From an uncultured Paracoccaceae bacterium (GTDB taxonomy: Bacteria > Pseudomonadota > Alphaproteobacteria > Rhodobacterales > Rhodobacteraceae), in contig CANNFR010000014.1 of NCBI GenBank assembly GCA_947503935.1, positions 1 through 64,000 of the forward strand: a DNA stretch of 64,000 nucleotides. The letters are read 5' to 3'. Below the pieces are notes generated by a model. It did no database searches. It was given only the letters and a program-made list of their open reading frames with translations, and had not been told where the DNA came from. This document shows positions 42,031 through 54,417 of the stretch, piece after piece; the stretch's first letter is position 1; each line of letters begins with the position of its first letter. The position numbers and the translations under genes are program-made.

Positions 42031-42759
42031 ATGTTTGCGGTTATGAAAACCGGCGGCAAGCAATACCGCGTTCAGGCGGGCGACGTGCTTCGCCTGGAAA
42101 AGCTGGCGGCCGATGCCGGTGACAAAATCCAGTTCAATGACATCCTGATGGTCGGTGGCGACAGCCCCGTCGTCGGTGCGCCTTTCGTGTCTGGCGCGGC
42201 TGTGCAGGCCGAGGTCATCGACCAGATTCGCGGCGAAAAGCTGATCCATTTCGTCAAGCGCCGCCGGAAGCACGGCTCGCAGCGCACAAAGGGCCACCGC
42301 CAGTATCTGACGCTGGTCAAGGTGACCGACATCCTGGAAAAGGGTGGCGACAAGTCGGGCGTGAGGGCCGCAATCGGGGCCGGGTCGATCCCGGCGGCCG
42401 AAAAGAAGGCCGCCAAGGCGGAGGCGGCCGAGAAGAAGGCCGCGCCGAAGAAGGCCGAGGCCAAAAAGCCCGCTGCCAAGAAAGCCGAGGCGCCGAAAGC
42501 CGCCGCCAAGGAAAAGGCAGCCCCTGCCAAGGCCGAGAAGAAGGCCGCGCCCAAGGCCGGCAATGATGACCTCAAGCAGCTGTCGGGCGTAGGCCCCGCG
42601 CTGGAGAAAAAGCTGCATGCCGCCGGTGTGACCAGCTTTGCCCAGATCGCGGCCTGGACCGAGGCGGACATCGCCGAGTTTGACGAGAAACTGTCGTTCA
42701 AAGGCCGGATCGAGCGTGAAGGCTGGGTCGCACAAGCCAAAGAACTGACCGGTAAGTAA
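42031..42759 (+). CDS. rplU: 50S ribosomal protein L21 with HhH C-terminal extension
   Basis: 242 residues. The first about 103 are ordinary L21 ([37 protein letters not shown]). Residues about 118-182 form an Ala/Lys-rich linker ([14 protein letters not shown]). The last about 60 contain a helix-hairpin-helix motif, [21 protein letters not shown], as found in C-terminal domains of DNA/RNA-binding and NADH-dehydrogenase-like proteins. The start has AAGGAAAG 6 bases upstream. It leads the rplU-rpmA pair. Confidence 0.95.
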   Translation: MFAVMKTGGKQYRVQAGDVLRLEKLAADAGDKIQFNDILMVGGDSPVVGAPFVSGAAVQAEVIDQIRGEKLIHFVKRRRKHGSQRTKGHRQYLTLVKVTDILEKGGDKSGVRAAIGAGSIPAAEKKAAKAEAAEKKAAPKKAEAKKPAAKKAEAPKAAAKEKAAPAKAEKKAAPKAGNDDLKQLSGVGPALEKKLHAAGVTSFAQIAAWTEADIAEFDEKLSFKGRIEREGWVAQAKELTGK

Positions 42760-42773
42760 GGAGCAAGGACCCC

Positions 42774-43043
42774 ATGGCACACAAAAAAGCAGGCGGTTCC
42801 TCCCGCAACGGGCGCGACAGCGCCGGACGCCGTCTTGGCGTCAAACTCTTCGGCGGTCAGGAAGCGATCCCCGGCAATATCATCGTGCGTCAGCGCGGCA
42901 CCAAATGGTGGCCGGGCAATGGCGTCGGCATGGGCCGCGATCACACGATCTTCGCCACTGTCGAGGGCCGCGTGACCTTCCACAAGGGCCTCAAAGGCCG
43001 CACGTTCATTTCGGTTCTCCCAGCGGCGGAGGCCGCCGAGTAA
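42774..43043 (+). CDS. rpmA: 50S ribosomal protein L27
   Basis: 89 residues. [20 protein letters not shown] is the conserved N-terminus that reaches the peptidyl-transferase centre; [20 protein letters not shown] follows. It lies 14 bp after rplU with GGAG upstream, the standard gene order. A terminator follows at 43071. Confidence 0.98.
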   Translation: MAHKKAGGSSRNGRDSAGRRLGVKLFGGQEAIPGNIIVRQRGTKWWPGNGVGMGRDHTIFATVEGRVTFHKGLKGRTFISVLPAAEAAE

Positions 43044-43070
43044 GCCGAAACCTCAGAACGCTTCTAGATG

Positions 43071-43107
43071 CGGGGGATCGGCCAGGGCGCCGATCCCCCG
43101 TTTTCGT
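43071..43107 (+). terminator. Rho-independent terminator after rpmA
   Basis: Perfect 12-bp stem CGGGGGATCGGC / GCCGATCCCCCG with a 6-nt loop CAGGGC, then TTTTCGTTT. Classical intrinsic terminator of the rplU-rpmA transcript. Confidence 0.9.
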
Positions 43108-43274
43108 TTCAAACGCCTTGTTTGCAAAGGCCGAACGCAGGTCAGAATGTGGCCTTAGTGTCGCCCCGGTTGCACGACAGGGTATCGGTCACCATCTCTG
43201 TTCAGGGGAGCAAGGGGATGGCAAGCGGGGCGCATTTCGCCCTGAACGGCAATCGCGGCGGAGGAGGACGCCTG

Positions 43275-43817
43275 ATGAAACATGGAACCATTGGCATGGC
43301 ATTGCCCGTGATCCCGGCCGACCGCTTTGTGCTGCGGCCGCTCAGGTCGTCCGATGCGGGGCTGATCCAGCTCTACGCATCCGACAGGCGTGTGGCCGAG
43401 ATGACAACGACCATTCCCCATCCTTATCCGCCGGGCGCGGCCGAGGCCTTCGTCTCGCGGACGTTGGCCGAGACCGATGCGCGCGCGGTCTGGGCGCTTG
43501 ATGCCAGCGCCCATGGCTCGTCCGAGCTTCTGGGCCTGATCTCGCTCGACCGGCTTGATCGCGATCAGGCCGAGGTGGGTTATTGGGTGGCCCCCGCGCT
43601 CTGGAACGCGGGCTACGCGTCCGAGGCTGTGGGCGCGATCGTCACGGCGAACCCGCTGACCTCGAAAGCGTTGTTTGCGACCGTCTTTCAGGACAATCCC
43701 GGATCGGCTCGCGTGCTGACCAATGCGGGCTTCGAATATGTCGGCGACGCCGAGGCCCATTCGGTGGCCCGCGGCGCGAACGTGCCGACCTGGACCTATA
43801 TCCGCAAGCTGGGGTGA
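43275..43817 (+). CDS. GNAT family acetyltransferase
   Basis: 180 residues, RimJ/L-like: FVLRPLRSSDAGLIQLYA, QAEVGYWVAPALWNAGYASEA (acetyl-CoA loop region), and NPGSARVLTNAGFEYVGDA. The start at 43275 follows GGAGGAGG; the longer frame reaches back to the terminator. Followed after 4 bp by another GNAT gene. Substrate unknown. Confidence 0.85.
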   Translation: MKHGTIGMALPVIPADRFVLRPLRSSDAGLIQLYASDRRVAEMTTTIPHPYPPGAAEAFVSRTLAETDARAVWALDASAHGSSELLGLISLDRLDRDQAEVGYWVAPALWNAGYASEAVGAIVTANPLTSKALFATVFQDNPGSARVLTNAGFEYVGDAEAHSVARGANVPTWTYIRKLG

Positions 43818-43821
43818 CACC

Positions 43822-47014
<3,193 letters not shown>

Positions 47015-47044
47015 GATGCACGGCAAAGATCGGGAGCTTCAGCG

Positions 47045-48298
47045 ATGAAGGACATGGAAAACGCCGCAGCCCTTGTCGAGGATCTGGGCCGCCGTGCCCG
47101 GGCGGCGGCGGCCGAGCTGGCTTTTGCGCCCGCCGCCCAGAAAGAGGCGGCTCTGAAGGCTGCGGCCGATGCGGTCTTGGAGGGCCGCGCCGAGATCCTT
47201 GCGGCCAATGCCAAGGACATGGCCTATGGTCGCGAGAAGGGCCTGACGAATGCGATGCAGGACCGTCTGCTGCTGACCGAGGATCGCATTCAGGGCATCG
47301 CCGAAGGCTTGCGCGCGGTCGCCGCGCAGGACGATCCCGTAGGATCGGTGATGGCCGAGTGGGACATGCCCTCGGGCCTGCATATCCAGCGCGTGCGCAC
47401 GCCTTTGGGCGTGGTCGGCGTGATCTATGAAAGCCGCCCGAACGTCACTGCCGATGCTGGTGCGCTCTGCCTGAAATCGGGCAATGCAGTGATCTTGCGC
47501 GGCGGGTCGGAGAGTTTCCATTCCTCGCAGGCGCTCCATGCCTGCCTGGCGCGCGGCCTGCGCGATGTCGGGCTGCCCGAAGACGCGATCCAGCTTGTCC
47601 CCACGCGCGACCGCGAGGCAGTGGCCGAGATGCTGCGCGCAACAGCCTATATCGATGTGATCGTGCCCCGTGGCGGCAAGGGTCTGGTGGGGCTGGTGCA
47701 GCGTGAGGCGCGGGTCCCGGTGTTCGCGCATCTGGAAGGCATCTGCCACGTCTATGTCGACCGCGACGCCGACGCTGAGAAGGCCCGCGCGATCGTGCTG
47801 AACGCCAAGACCCGGCGCACCGGTATCTGCGGTGCCGCCGAATGCCTGCTGATCGACCGCGCCGTTGCCGATACTCTGGGCCGCCAGCTGATCGACGATC
47901 TGATCGCGGCGGGGGTCGAGGTGCGCGCCGAGGGGATCGAAGGCTCGCACGCCGCGGATGCGGAGGATTTCGGGCGCGAATTCCTCGATATGATCATCGC
48001 GGCCCGCGTGGTGGATGGCGTGGATGCGGCCATCGCCCATATCCGCACCTACGGCTCAAGCCATACCGAGGCGATCCTGACCGAGAATGATGCAACCGCC
48101 CAGCGGTTCTTCGACCGGCTCGACAGTGCGATCCTGATCCGCAACGCCTCAACCCAGTTCGCCGATGGTGGTGAGTTCGGCATGGGCGCCGAGATCGGCA
48201 TCGCCACCGGCAAGATGCATGCCCGCGGACCTGTGGGGGCCGAGCAGCTGACCAGTTTCAAATATCTCGTGACCGGCGACGGAACCGTGCGCCCCTAA
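47045..48298 (+). CDS. proA: Gamma-glutamyl phosphate reductase
   Basis: 417 residues of the aldehyde dehydrogenase superfamily. [29 protein letters not shown] and the catalytic Cys in [16 protein letters not shown] are present. It reduces gamma-glutamyl phosphate to glutamate semialdehyde with NADPH, the second step of proline synthesis. GGGAG precedes the ATG. Confidence 0.96.
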   Translation: MKDMENAAALVEDLGRRARAAAAELAFAPAAQKEAALKAAADAVLEGRAEILAANAKDMAYGREKGLTNAMQDRLLLTEDRIQGIAEGLRAVAAQDDPVGSVMAEWDMPSGLHIQRVRTPLGVVGVIYESRPNVTADAGALCLKSGNAVILRGGSESFHSSQALHACLARGLRDVGLPEDAIQLVPTRDREAVAEMLRATAYIDVIVPRGGKGLVGLVQREARVPVFAHLEGICHVYVDRDADAEKARAIVLNAKTRRTGICGAAECLLIDRAVADTLGRQLIDDLIAAGVEVRAEGIEGSHAADAEDFGREFLDMIIAARVVDGVDAAIAHIRTYGSSHTEAILTENDATAQRFFDRLDSAILIRNASTQFADGGEFGMGAEIGIATGKMHARGPVGAEQLTSFKYLVTGDGTVRP

Positions 48299-48351
48299 GG
48301 CAGAAATCGATAAGCCTGATGCGACCTCCTGCGGGTTAAATTGATCTCACT

Positions 48352-48987
48352 CTAGAATTCCAGAGTGATCTGGCTTTCAGCCAACCTGGCCGTGATCTTG
48401 CGCCCGATCCCGGCCGCCGCCCTCGGGGCCAGCGCGAATTGCACCTCGGCCGGGCGCAGCGTTTCAGGCAGCGCCTTCCCGTCAAGCAGCGACCAAAGCG
48501 CGGCGTCTGCTTGCAGACGGTCGGACGAGACCTCGACCCGCCAGGCGTCACCATTGGCCGAAACGTGCACATCGCCGCCGCGCGGCAGGGCCGTCTCGAT
48601 GCATTGCAGCAACAGGAAGGCGACCTTGACCAGAATGCGCGGCTGATCCTCGGCGATGCTCCAATCGACATTCATACGGCTGTCGCCGAACGTGTCGGCC
48701 AGGATCAGGGCCGTCTCGCTGCGGCCCAGCATCTGATTTGGGCTGGCCACGCCGAACGCCACGCGGAAGAACCGCAGCCGCGCCGCCGCATGGGCCACGC
48801 TTTCGGACACCAGCGCGATTTCCGGCCCGTCGGGATCGACCGGGGCCATCGACAACAGCTCAACACCGTTTGAGATCGCGCCAACCGGATTAACCAGATC
48901 GTGGCAGATGCGTGAGCCGATCAGGGCGGCCAATGCGCCCGCCTCATTGACAAGGGTGGCGTCGTCGTCAAGGTCGGCAAGTGTCAT
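48352..48987 (-). CDS. chpT: Histidine phosphotransferase ChpT
   Basis: 211 residues with a dimerisation/His-phosphotransfer helix pair: the phosphorylated His is in SRICHDLVNPVGAISNGVELL near residues 25-45, followed by a degenerate ATPase-like domain. In alphaproteobacteria ChpT relays phosphate from CckA to CtrA and CpdR, controlling cell-cycle or motility genes. Start 48987 is chosen; the longer frame crosses the DUF3553 gene on the other strand. It is convergent with proA. Confidence 0.88.
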   Translation of the reverse strand: MTLADLDDDATLVNEAGALAALIGSRICHDLVNPVGAISNGVELLSMAPVDPDGPEIALVSESVAHAAARLRFFRVAFGVASPNQMLGRSETALILADTFGDSRMNVDWSIAEDQPRILVKVAFLLLQCIETALPRGGDVHVSANGDAWRVEVSSDRLQADAALWSLLDGKALPETLRPAEVQFALAPRAAAGIGRKITARLAESQITLEF

Positions 48988-49017
48988 GAGGTTGGCACCT
49001 TTTGGAAGGGATGGGTC

Positions 49018-49203
49018 ATGAAGGGGATGAATGCGGTGCTTGAGCCGGGCATGCTGGTCCGCCATCCCGGCCGCGAGGATTGGGGCCTCGGCCAGGTGCA
49101 GTCTGTCATCAACGGACGCATCACCGTGAATTTCGAGCATGAAGGCAAGGTGACGATCGATGGGGCTGTGGTAGAGCTCATGCCGGTGATCGGTTCTTCC
49201 TGA
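49018..49203 (+). CDS. DUF3553 family small protein
   Basis: 61 residues, all beta: PGMLVRHPGREDWGLGQVQS and GRITVNFEHEGKVTIDG. This matches DUF3553, which resembles a short UvrD/PcrA-type C-terminal Tudor-like fold. The function is unknown. Divergent from chpT with 30 bp between starts. Met4 (49027) is an alternative start. Confidence 0.8.
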   Translation: MKGMNAVLEPGMLVRHPGREDWGLGQVQSVINGRITVNFEHEGKVTIDGAVVELMPVIGSS

Positions 49204-49322
49204 TCTGTTTCAACCCTAAGATGCATCCGCCAGCGGTCAAGCCCCGCATCTGTTGCCAAGCGGGGGGAGGCCCCTTAGAACCCGGCAACCGCGCCAAGAT
49301 GGCCAATCGGGGTTAACAAGTC

Positions 49323-50078
49323 ATGAACGCCGCCGCTCCGCAATTCGAGGCCCGTCTGGCACGGGATGCGGCCGAGATCCGCGCGGCCCAGGCGCTGCGC
49401 TACGAGGTCTTCGTGGCCGAGCTGGGGGGGGACGGCCCGATGGTCGATCACGGTGCCCGGCTTGAGCAGGACCGGTTTGATCCGCTCTGCGATCACCTGG
49501 TACTGCTCGACCGTGGCGCGGTCGTCGGCGTCTATCGCTTGATGCGGGGCGATCAGGCGGCCGAGGGGCTGGGGTTCTATTCGGCAAGCGAATACGACCT
49601 TGCGCCGCTGACCGCATCCGAACGGCCCTTGCTTGAATTGGGGCGGTCCTGCCTGCATCGCGATTATCGCGGCGGGGCGGCGATGATGCACCTCTGGGCG
49701 GCGCTGGCCGACTACGTGCAGGCGCACGGGATTGAAATTCTGTTCGGCGTGGCCAGCTTTCACGGCACCGACGTGGCCAAACTGTCCCAGCCCCTGTCGC
49801 ATCTGCACCATGCCCATCTGGCGCCACCGGCCCTGCGGGTCCGCGCCCAGCCGCAACACTTCCAGCGGATGGATCTGCTGCCGGCTGACCAGATCGACCG
49901 CAAACAGGCGATGCTGGCCACGCCCGCGCTGATCAAGGCCTATCTGCGCCTCGGCGGTTTCGTGGGCGAGGGGGCTTTCATCGATCACGCCTTCAACACG
50001 ACCGATATCTGCCTCGTCATGGATACCGCCAAAATGAATGCCCGCCAGCGCGGCCTTTATACCAAGGTGCGCGGATGA
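49323..50078 (+). CDS. olsB: Ornithine N-acyltransferase OlsB
   Basis: 251 residues of the GNAT-like acyltransferase group: LRYEVFVAELGGDGP, DHLVLLDRGAVVGVYRLMRG, and LELGRSCLHRDYRGGAAMM. OlsB attaches a 3-hydroxy fatty acid from acyl-ACP to the alpha-amino group of ornithine, the first step of ornithine lipid synthesis. It overlaps olsA by 4 bp (ATGA). Confidence 0.88.
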   Translation: MNAAAPQFEARLARDAAEIRAAQALRYEVFVAELGGDGPMVDHGARLEQDRFDPLCDHLVLLDRGAVVGVYRLMRGDQAAEGLGFYSASEYDLAPLTASERPLLELGRSCLHRDYRGGAAMMHLWAALADYVQAHGIEILFGVASFHGTDVAKLSQPLSHLHHAHLAPPALRVRAQPQHFQRMDLLPADQIDRKQAMLATPALIKAYLRLGGFVGEGAFIDHAFNTTDICLVMDTAKMNARQRGLYTKVRG

Positions 50079-50893
50079 CCCGTTGGTCCGATGCGCCGCC
50101 CCCGCCCGAAGAGCCGCCGATCACGCCGCTCGGCTGGTTGCGAGTTGGGCTGCGCGGCGGGGCGCTGGCCTTCGTGACCTTCGGATGCCTGATCCTTCTG
50201 CTTCTGACCCGGCTGATCGAATGGCCGCTTTGCGGGGTCCGCCGGCCGGTGACACCCTACATCACCCGGTTCGTCTGCCGGACGGCCTTTCGCATCCTCG
50301 GCATGGGCCACACGACGGTCGGGCGGCCCATGGAGCACCACGGCGCCGTCGTGGCCAACCATGCCTCATGGCTGGATATCTTTGCGCTGAATGCCTGCGA
50401 CCGGATCTATTTCGTTGCCAAGGCCGAGGTCGCCCGCTGGCCCGCAATCGGCTGGCTGGCGCGCGCCAATGGTACGGTCTTCATCAACCGCGACCGGGGC
50501 GAGGCGAAAAAGCAGAAAGAGATGTTCGAGGCGCGCCTGGATGCCGGCCACCGCCTGTTGTTTTTCCCCGAGGGCACCTCAACCGACGGCCTTCGCGTTT
50601 TGCCCTTCAAGACGACGCTTTTCGCCGCGTTTTTCACGCCTCATCTGCGCGAGACCTGCGCCATTCAGCCGGTCACGCTGATCTATACCTCGCCCGAAAG
50701 TCATCCACCGGGCTTCTATGGCTGGTGGGGCGAGATGAGCTTTGGTGGTCATCTGATCAAGACCCTCGCGTCAGCCCGCCAAGGCTCGGTCGAGGTCATT
50801 TTTCATGATCCTCTGCCGGTGGCCGACTTCGCCGACCGCAAAGCCCTCGCCCGCCAGGCGGAAGAGCGGGTGCGCGGCGCCATGCCCGGCTGA
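50075..50893 (+). CDS. olsA: Lyso-ornithine lipid O-acyltransferase OlsA
   Basis: 272 residues. A membrane helix lies at about 33-52, followed by a PlsC-type acyltransferase domain with NHASWLD (NHX4D motif, catalytic His) and FFPEGTSTDG. It adds the second fatty acid to lyso-ornithine lipid; homologous to 1-acylglycerol-3-phosphate acyltransferase, but the olsB partner supports OlsA. Convergent with the LysR gene, 15 bp apart. Confidence 0.88.
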   Translation: MTRWSDAPPPPEEPPITPLGWLRVGLRGGALAFVTFGCLILLLLTRLIEWPLCGVRRPVTPYITRFVCRTAFRILGMGHTTVGRPMEHHGAVVANHASWLDIFALNACDRIYFVAKAEVARWPAIGWLARANGTVFINRDRGEAKKQKEMFEARLDAGHRLLFFPEGTSTDGLRVLPFKTTLFAAFFTPHLRETCAIQPVTLIYTSPESHPPGFYGWWGEMSFGGHLIKTLASARQGSVEVIFHDPLPVADFADRKALARQAEERVRGAMPG

Positions 50894-50908
50894 ACCGCGG
50901 TTTTACCG

Positions 50909-51862
50909 TCAACTTGGTATCGTCAAACCCTTCACTGCTTTGGCCAATTCGGCCTTGCACTGCGCCACCATGAAATCGGTGAAGGCGCGGGTCTTGGGGT
51001 CGGCGAGGCGGCGGTGGGGCGTCAGCACGGCAAGTTGCACGGGCAGGGGCGGGGTCGCCTCGGCCACCGGCACCAGCGCGCCCGATCGCAGATGCTCGGC
51101 CACCTCGAACCAGGGTTTCATCGCGATGCCGTGACCCGCCAGGGCCCAGGCTGTCAGCACATCGCCATCATCGCTTTCAAACGGCCCCCTTACCTCGTAG
51201 CGGCGGACGCCATCCGCCGTCTGTAGCGCCCATTGAAACTCGCGCGCGCCGGGAAAGCGCAAGCTGAGGCAGGCATGGCCATCGCGCAAAAGCGCCTCGC
51301 CGCTGTCGGGCGCGCCGTGGGCGGCGATATAGCCGGGCGCGGCGCAAAGCAGCCGGGGGCATTCGGCGATCACCCGCACCTTCAGGGCGCTGTCCTCCAG
51401 CGCTCCGAGGTGAAACGCCACATCCAGCCCCTCGGAGGCCATATCGATCGCCCGGTCCGACAGCCTCAGGCGCACGTCGATCAGCGGATGGGCGTCCTTG
51501 AAGGCGGGTACGTGCGGCGCGATGAACCGACGCCCCACGCCCAAAGGGGCGGCCACGAAAATCGTGCCGCGCGGGGTCTGGGCGGCCTCGGCCACGGCCG
51601 CTTCGGCCTCGGCAATCGCATCGAGGATCTTCAGCGCGCCGTCATAAAACAGCCGGCCGTTATCGGTGGGTTGCAGGCTGCGCGTGGTCCGGTTGAAAAG
51701 CCGCACGCCCAGATGCTTTTCCAGCTCGGAGATCCGGGCCGAGGCGACGGCGGGCGAGGTGCGCTGATCGCGGGCCGCGGCACTCATGCTGCCCAATTCG
51801 TAGACACGCACGAACATTCTGACGATATTCACATAGGCCATGGCGATTATTCGGGCTTCCAT
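50909..51862 (-). CDS. LysR-family regulator divergent from puuD
   Basis: 317 residues. The N-terminal winged HTH (FVRVYELGSMSAAARDQRTSPA, VASARISELEKHLGVRLF) is followed by an effector-binding domain (about 100-305). AGGA 5 bases before ATG 51862 supports that start; Met8 at 51841 is possible. It is divergent from puuD with an 85-bp spacer containing an inverted repeat of T-N11-A type, so it probably controls puuD and itself. Its ligand may be urate or a downstream purine product, by position only. Confidence 0.88.
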   Translation of the reverse strand: MEARIIAMAYVNIVRMFVRVYELGSMSAAARDQRTSPAVASARISELEKHLGVRLFNRTTRSLQPTDNGRLFYDGALKILDAIAEAEAAVAEAAQTPRGTIFVAAPLGVGRRFIAPHVPAFKDAHPLIDVRLRLSDRAIDMASEGLDVAFHLGALEDSALKVRVIAECPRLLCAAPGYIAAHGAPDSGEALLRDGHACLSLRFPGAREFQWALQTADGVRRYEVRGPFESDDGDVLTAWALAGHGIAMKPWFEVAEHLRSGALVPVAEATPPLPVQLAVLTPHRRLADPKTRAFTDFMVAQCKAELAKAVKGLTIPS

Positions 51863-51902
51863 GAAAGTCCTGCGGCATTCTTCGACTTAACAGAAAGCTG
51901 TC

Positions 51903-51927
51903 CGCCGGTATAGCGTTGCCACCGGCG
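51903..51927. promoter_or_regulatory. LysR-type T-N11-A operator
   Basis: Perfect CGCCGGT-N11-ACCGGCG, whose inner T and A are separated by 11 bases, the canonical LysR recognition motif. It lies 41 bp from the LysR start and 21 bp before puuD, so it may act as repressor or activator site for both. Confidence 0.75.
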
Positions 51928-51947
51928 CAGAGAAGGGGATCAGGGCC

Positions 51948-53168
51948 ATGTACGATATCGTCGTTCTGGGGGCGTGGCTGGAATTTGCCGTGCGCTGGCT
52001 GCACGTGATCACCGGCATCGCCTGGATCGGCTCGTCCTTCTATTTCATCGCGCTGGATCTGGGCCTCACGCGTGACCCGAAACCGGCCTCGGGCGCGGAT
52101 GGCGAGGAATGGCAGGTCCATGGCGGCGGCTTCTACCATATCCAGAAATACCTCGTCGCCCCCGCCGCGATGCCCGAGCATCTGACCTGGTTCAAATGGG
52201 AAAGCTACGCGACCTGGCTGTCGGGCTTCGCCCTTCTGGTGCTGGTCTACTACCTTGGCGCCGAATTCTATCTGGTCGATGCCAACGTCATGGACCTCGC
52301 GACCTGGCAGGCCATCGCGATCTCGCTGGCCTCGCTCGCCTTCGGCTGGGTTGCGTATAACACGCTCTGCCGGGTGTTCGTCGAGGCCGACCAGACGCTT
52401 TTGATGGTGGCGCTTTTCGTCGTGCTGGTGGCGATGTCCTGGGGCTATACACAGGTCTTTTCGGGCCGCGCGGCACTCCTCCACCTCGGAGCCTTCACCG
52501 CCACGATCATGAGCGCCAATGTCTTCTTCATCATCATGCCGAACCAGCGCATCGTGGTGGCCGACCTCAAGGCCGGCCGTGTGCCGGACGCGAAATACGG
52601 CAAGATCGCCAAGCAGCGGTCCACCCACAACAACTACCTGACCCTGCCGGTTCTGTTCCTGATGCTGTCGAACCATTACCCGCTGGCCTTCGCCAGCCCG
52701 TATAACTGGGTGATCGCCAGCCTGGTCTTCCTGATGGGCGTCACGATCCGGCATTACTTCAATTCCCTCCACGCGCGTCAGGGTAACCCGACCTGGACCT
52801 GGGGCGTGACGGTGGTTTTGTTCATCCTGATCGCCTGGCTGTCGACCCTGGGTCAGCCGCGCCCGGGGGACGACGTCGCCCTGTCGGGTACCGCACTGCG
52901 CTATGCGCAGGCCGAGGGGTTCGAGGATGTCACCGACATCGTCCTTGGCCGCTGCTCGATGTGCCATGCGGCCGAGCCCAATTGGGCGGGCCTCCATTGG
53001 GCGCCGAAGAACGTCCACCTCGAAACGCCTGAGCAGATCGCCGCCCAAGCGCGTCAGATCTACCTGCAGGCCGGCGTCAGCCATGCAATGCCGCCCGCCA
53101 ATCTGAGTTACATGGAAGAGGATGAGCGCGCGATGATCATCGCGTGGTTTCGCAATGCCGGAGATTAG
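51948..53168 (+). CDS. puuD: Membrane urate oxidase/hydroxylase PuuD with cytochrome c tail
   Basis: 406 residues. About eight transmembrane helices (first around 8-32, last around 283-302) and a C-terminal cytochrome c domain with heme motif CSMCH near residues 337-341 and an axial Met in HAMPPANLS. PuuD oxidises urate to 5-hydroxyisourate, passing electrons to the respiratory chain instead of oxygen directly. It feeds uraH (21504) and UraD, now over 30 kb away. Confidence 0.93.
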   Translation: MYDIVVLGAWLEFAVRWLHVITGIAWIGSSFYFIALDLGLTRDPKPASGADGEEWQVHGGGFYHIQKYLVAPAAMPEHLTWFKWESYATWLSGFALLVLVYYLGAEFYLVDANVMDLATWQAIAISLASLAFGWVAYNTLCRVFVEADQTLLMVALFVVLVAMSWGYTQVFSGRAALLHLGAFTATIMSANVFFIIMPNQRIVVADLKAGRVPDAKYGKIAKQRSTHNNYLTLPVLFLMLSNHYPLAFASPYNWVIASLVFLMGVTIRHYFNSLHARQGNPTWTWGVTVVLFILIAWLSTLGQPRPGDDVALSGTALRYAQAEGFEDVTDIVLGRCSMCHAAEPNWAGLHWAPKNVHLETPEQIAAQARQIYLQAGVSHAMPPANLSYMEEDERAMIIAWFRNAGD

Positions 53169-53226
53169 CCTATAAAACGCAGTGGGGGACGGGCGGTGTA
53201 TGATTAGGTCAAGGCAAGGTAATTTC

Positions 53227-54393
53227 ATGCCCAACGATCCGCTTCCCGCCCTTCTCTCCGATCTTGAGACGCCCTGTCTGGTGCTCGACCTTGCCCGGCT
53301 GCGGCAGAATGTCGACAGGCTCTATGCGCGGCTTAGCCACATGGGCGTGCATCTGCGCCCGCATCTGAAAACCGTCAAAAGCCTCGATGTCGCGCGGCTT
53401 ATGGTTGAGGATCTGCACGGCCCCGCCACGGTGTCTACCTTGAAAGAGGCGGAATACTTCGCCGCAGGCGGCATTACCGATCTGCTCTATGCGGTCGGGA
53501 TCGTGCCGCAAAAGCTTGACCGCGTGGGGCGTATTCGCGACCGGTACAGGGCCGATCTGGCGGTTGTTCTGGACAGTGTCGATCAGGCCTATGCCGTGGC
53601 CAATTGGGCCCGCGCCCATCATGAGCATCTGCCCGTCCTGATCGAAGTCGATGTCGATGGCCATCGCTCGGGCGTGCAGCCGGGCGAGGCGGACAAGCTG
53701 ATCCAGATTGGGCGCATCCTGCATGACGGCGGCGCCGAGTTGCGCGGCGTGATGGCCCATGCCGGGGGGTCCTATAGCCTGTCCGATGAAGATGATCTGG
53801 CCCAAGCCGCCGAGGTCGAGCGTGCGGGGGCTGTGCGGGCCGCCGAGACATTGCGCGGGGCTGACCTTCCCTGCCCCGTGGTCGGCATCGGCTCAACCCC
53901 CACGGCGCATTTCGCGCGCGACCTGACCGGCGTTACCGAGGTGCGGGCCGGCGTCTTCGCTCTGTTCGATCTGTTTCAGGCCGGGGTGGGGGTTTGCGCT
54001 CTGGATGACATCGCTTTGTCGGTCCTGGCCACGGTGATCGGCTACCAGGAGGACAAGGGCTGGATCATCACCGATAGCGGCTGGATGGCCATGTCACGCG
54101 ATCGGGGCACGGCGCGCCAGGCGGTTGATCAGGGCTATGGCGTGGTCTGCGATCTGGTGGGGCGACCCTATCCCGATCTGATCCTCACCGACGCAAATCA
54201 GGAGCATGGCATCGCGGCCCTGCGAAAGGGCGCGGGTGGCACACTTCCTAAGCTTGCCATTGGTGACAAGGTGCGGGTCTTGCCCAACCATGCCTGCGCG
54301 ACCGGCGCGCAGCACAGCTGCTATCACGTCGTGGATGGCGAGGTTGATCCGATGCGCGTGCAGGCCGTCTGGCCGCGGATCAATGGCTGGTGA
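53227..54393 (+). CDS. DSD1/D-threonine-aldolase-like PLP enzyme
   Basis: 388 residues of the fold-type III PLP family. LETPCLVLDLARLRQNVDRL begins the alanine-racemase-like barrel; the PLP Lys is in LRPHLKTVKSLDV; PNHACATGAQHSCYHV near the C-terminus is the metal-binding segment. Members cleave D-3-hydroxy amino acids (D-threonine aldolase) or dehydrate D-serine. It is a paralogue of BhcC but clearly diverged. AAGGT lies 6 bases before the start. It follows puuD by 58 bp, possibly the same operon. Confidence 0.85.
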   Translation: MPNDPLPALLSDLETPCLVLDLARLRQNVDRLYARLSHMGVHLRPHLKTVKSLDVARLMVEDLHGPATVSTLKEAEYFAAGGITDLLYAVGIVPQKLDRVGRIRDRYRADLAVVLDSVDQAYAVANWARAHHEHLPVLIEVDVDGHRSGVQPGEADKLIQIGRILHDGGAELRGVMAHAGGSYSLSDEDDLAQAAEVERAGAVRAAETLRGADLPCPVVGIGSTPTAHFARDLTGVTEVRAGVFALFDLFQAGVGVCALDDIALSVLATVIGYQEDKGWIITDSGWMAMSRDRGTARQAVDQGYGVVCDLVGRPYPDLILTDANQEHGIAALRKGAGGTLPKLAIGDKVRVLPNHACATGAQHSCYHVVDGEVDPMRVQAVWPRINGW

Positions 54394-54417
54394 GGGTGCG
54401 GGTGACCCGCGCCCGCC

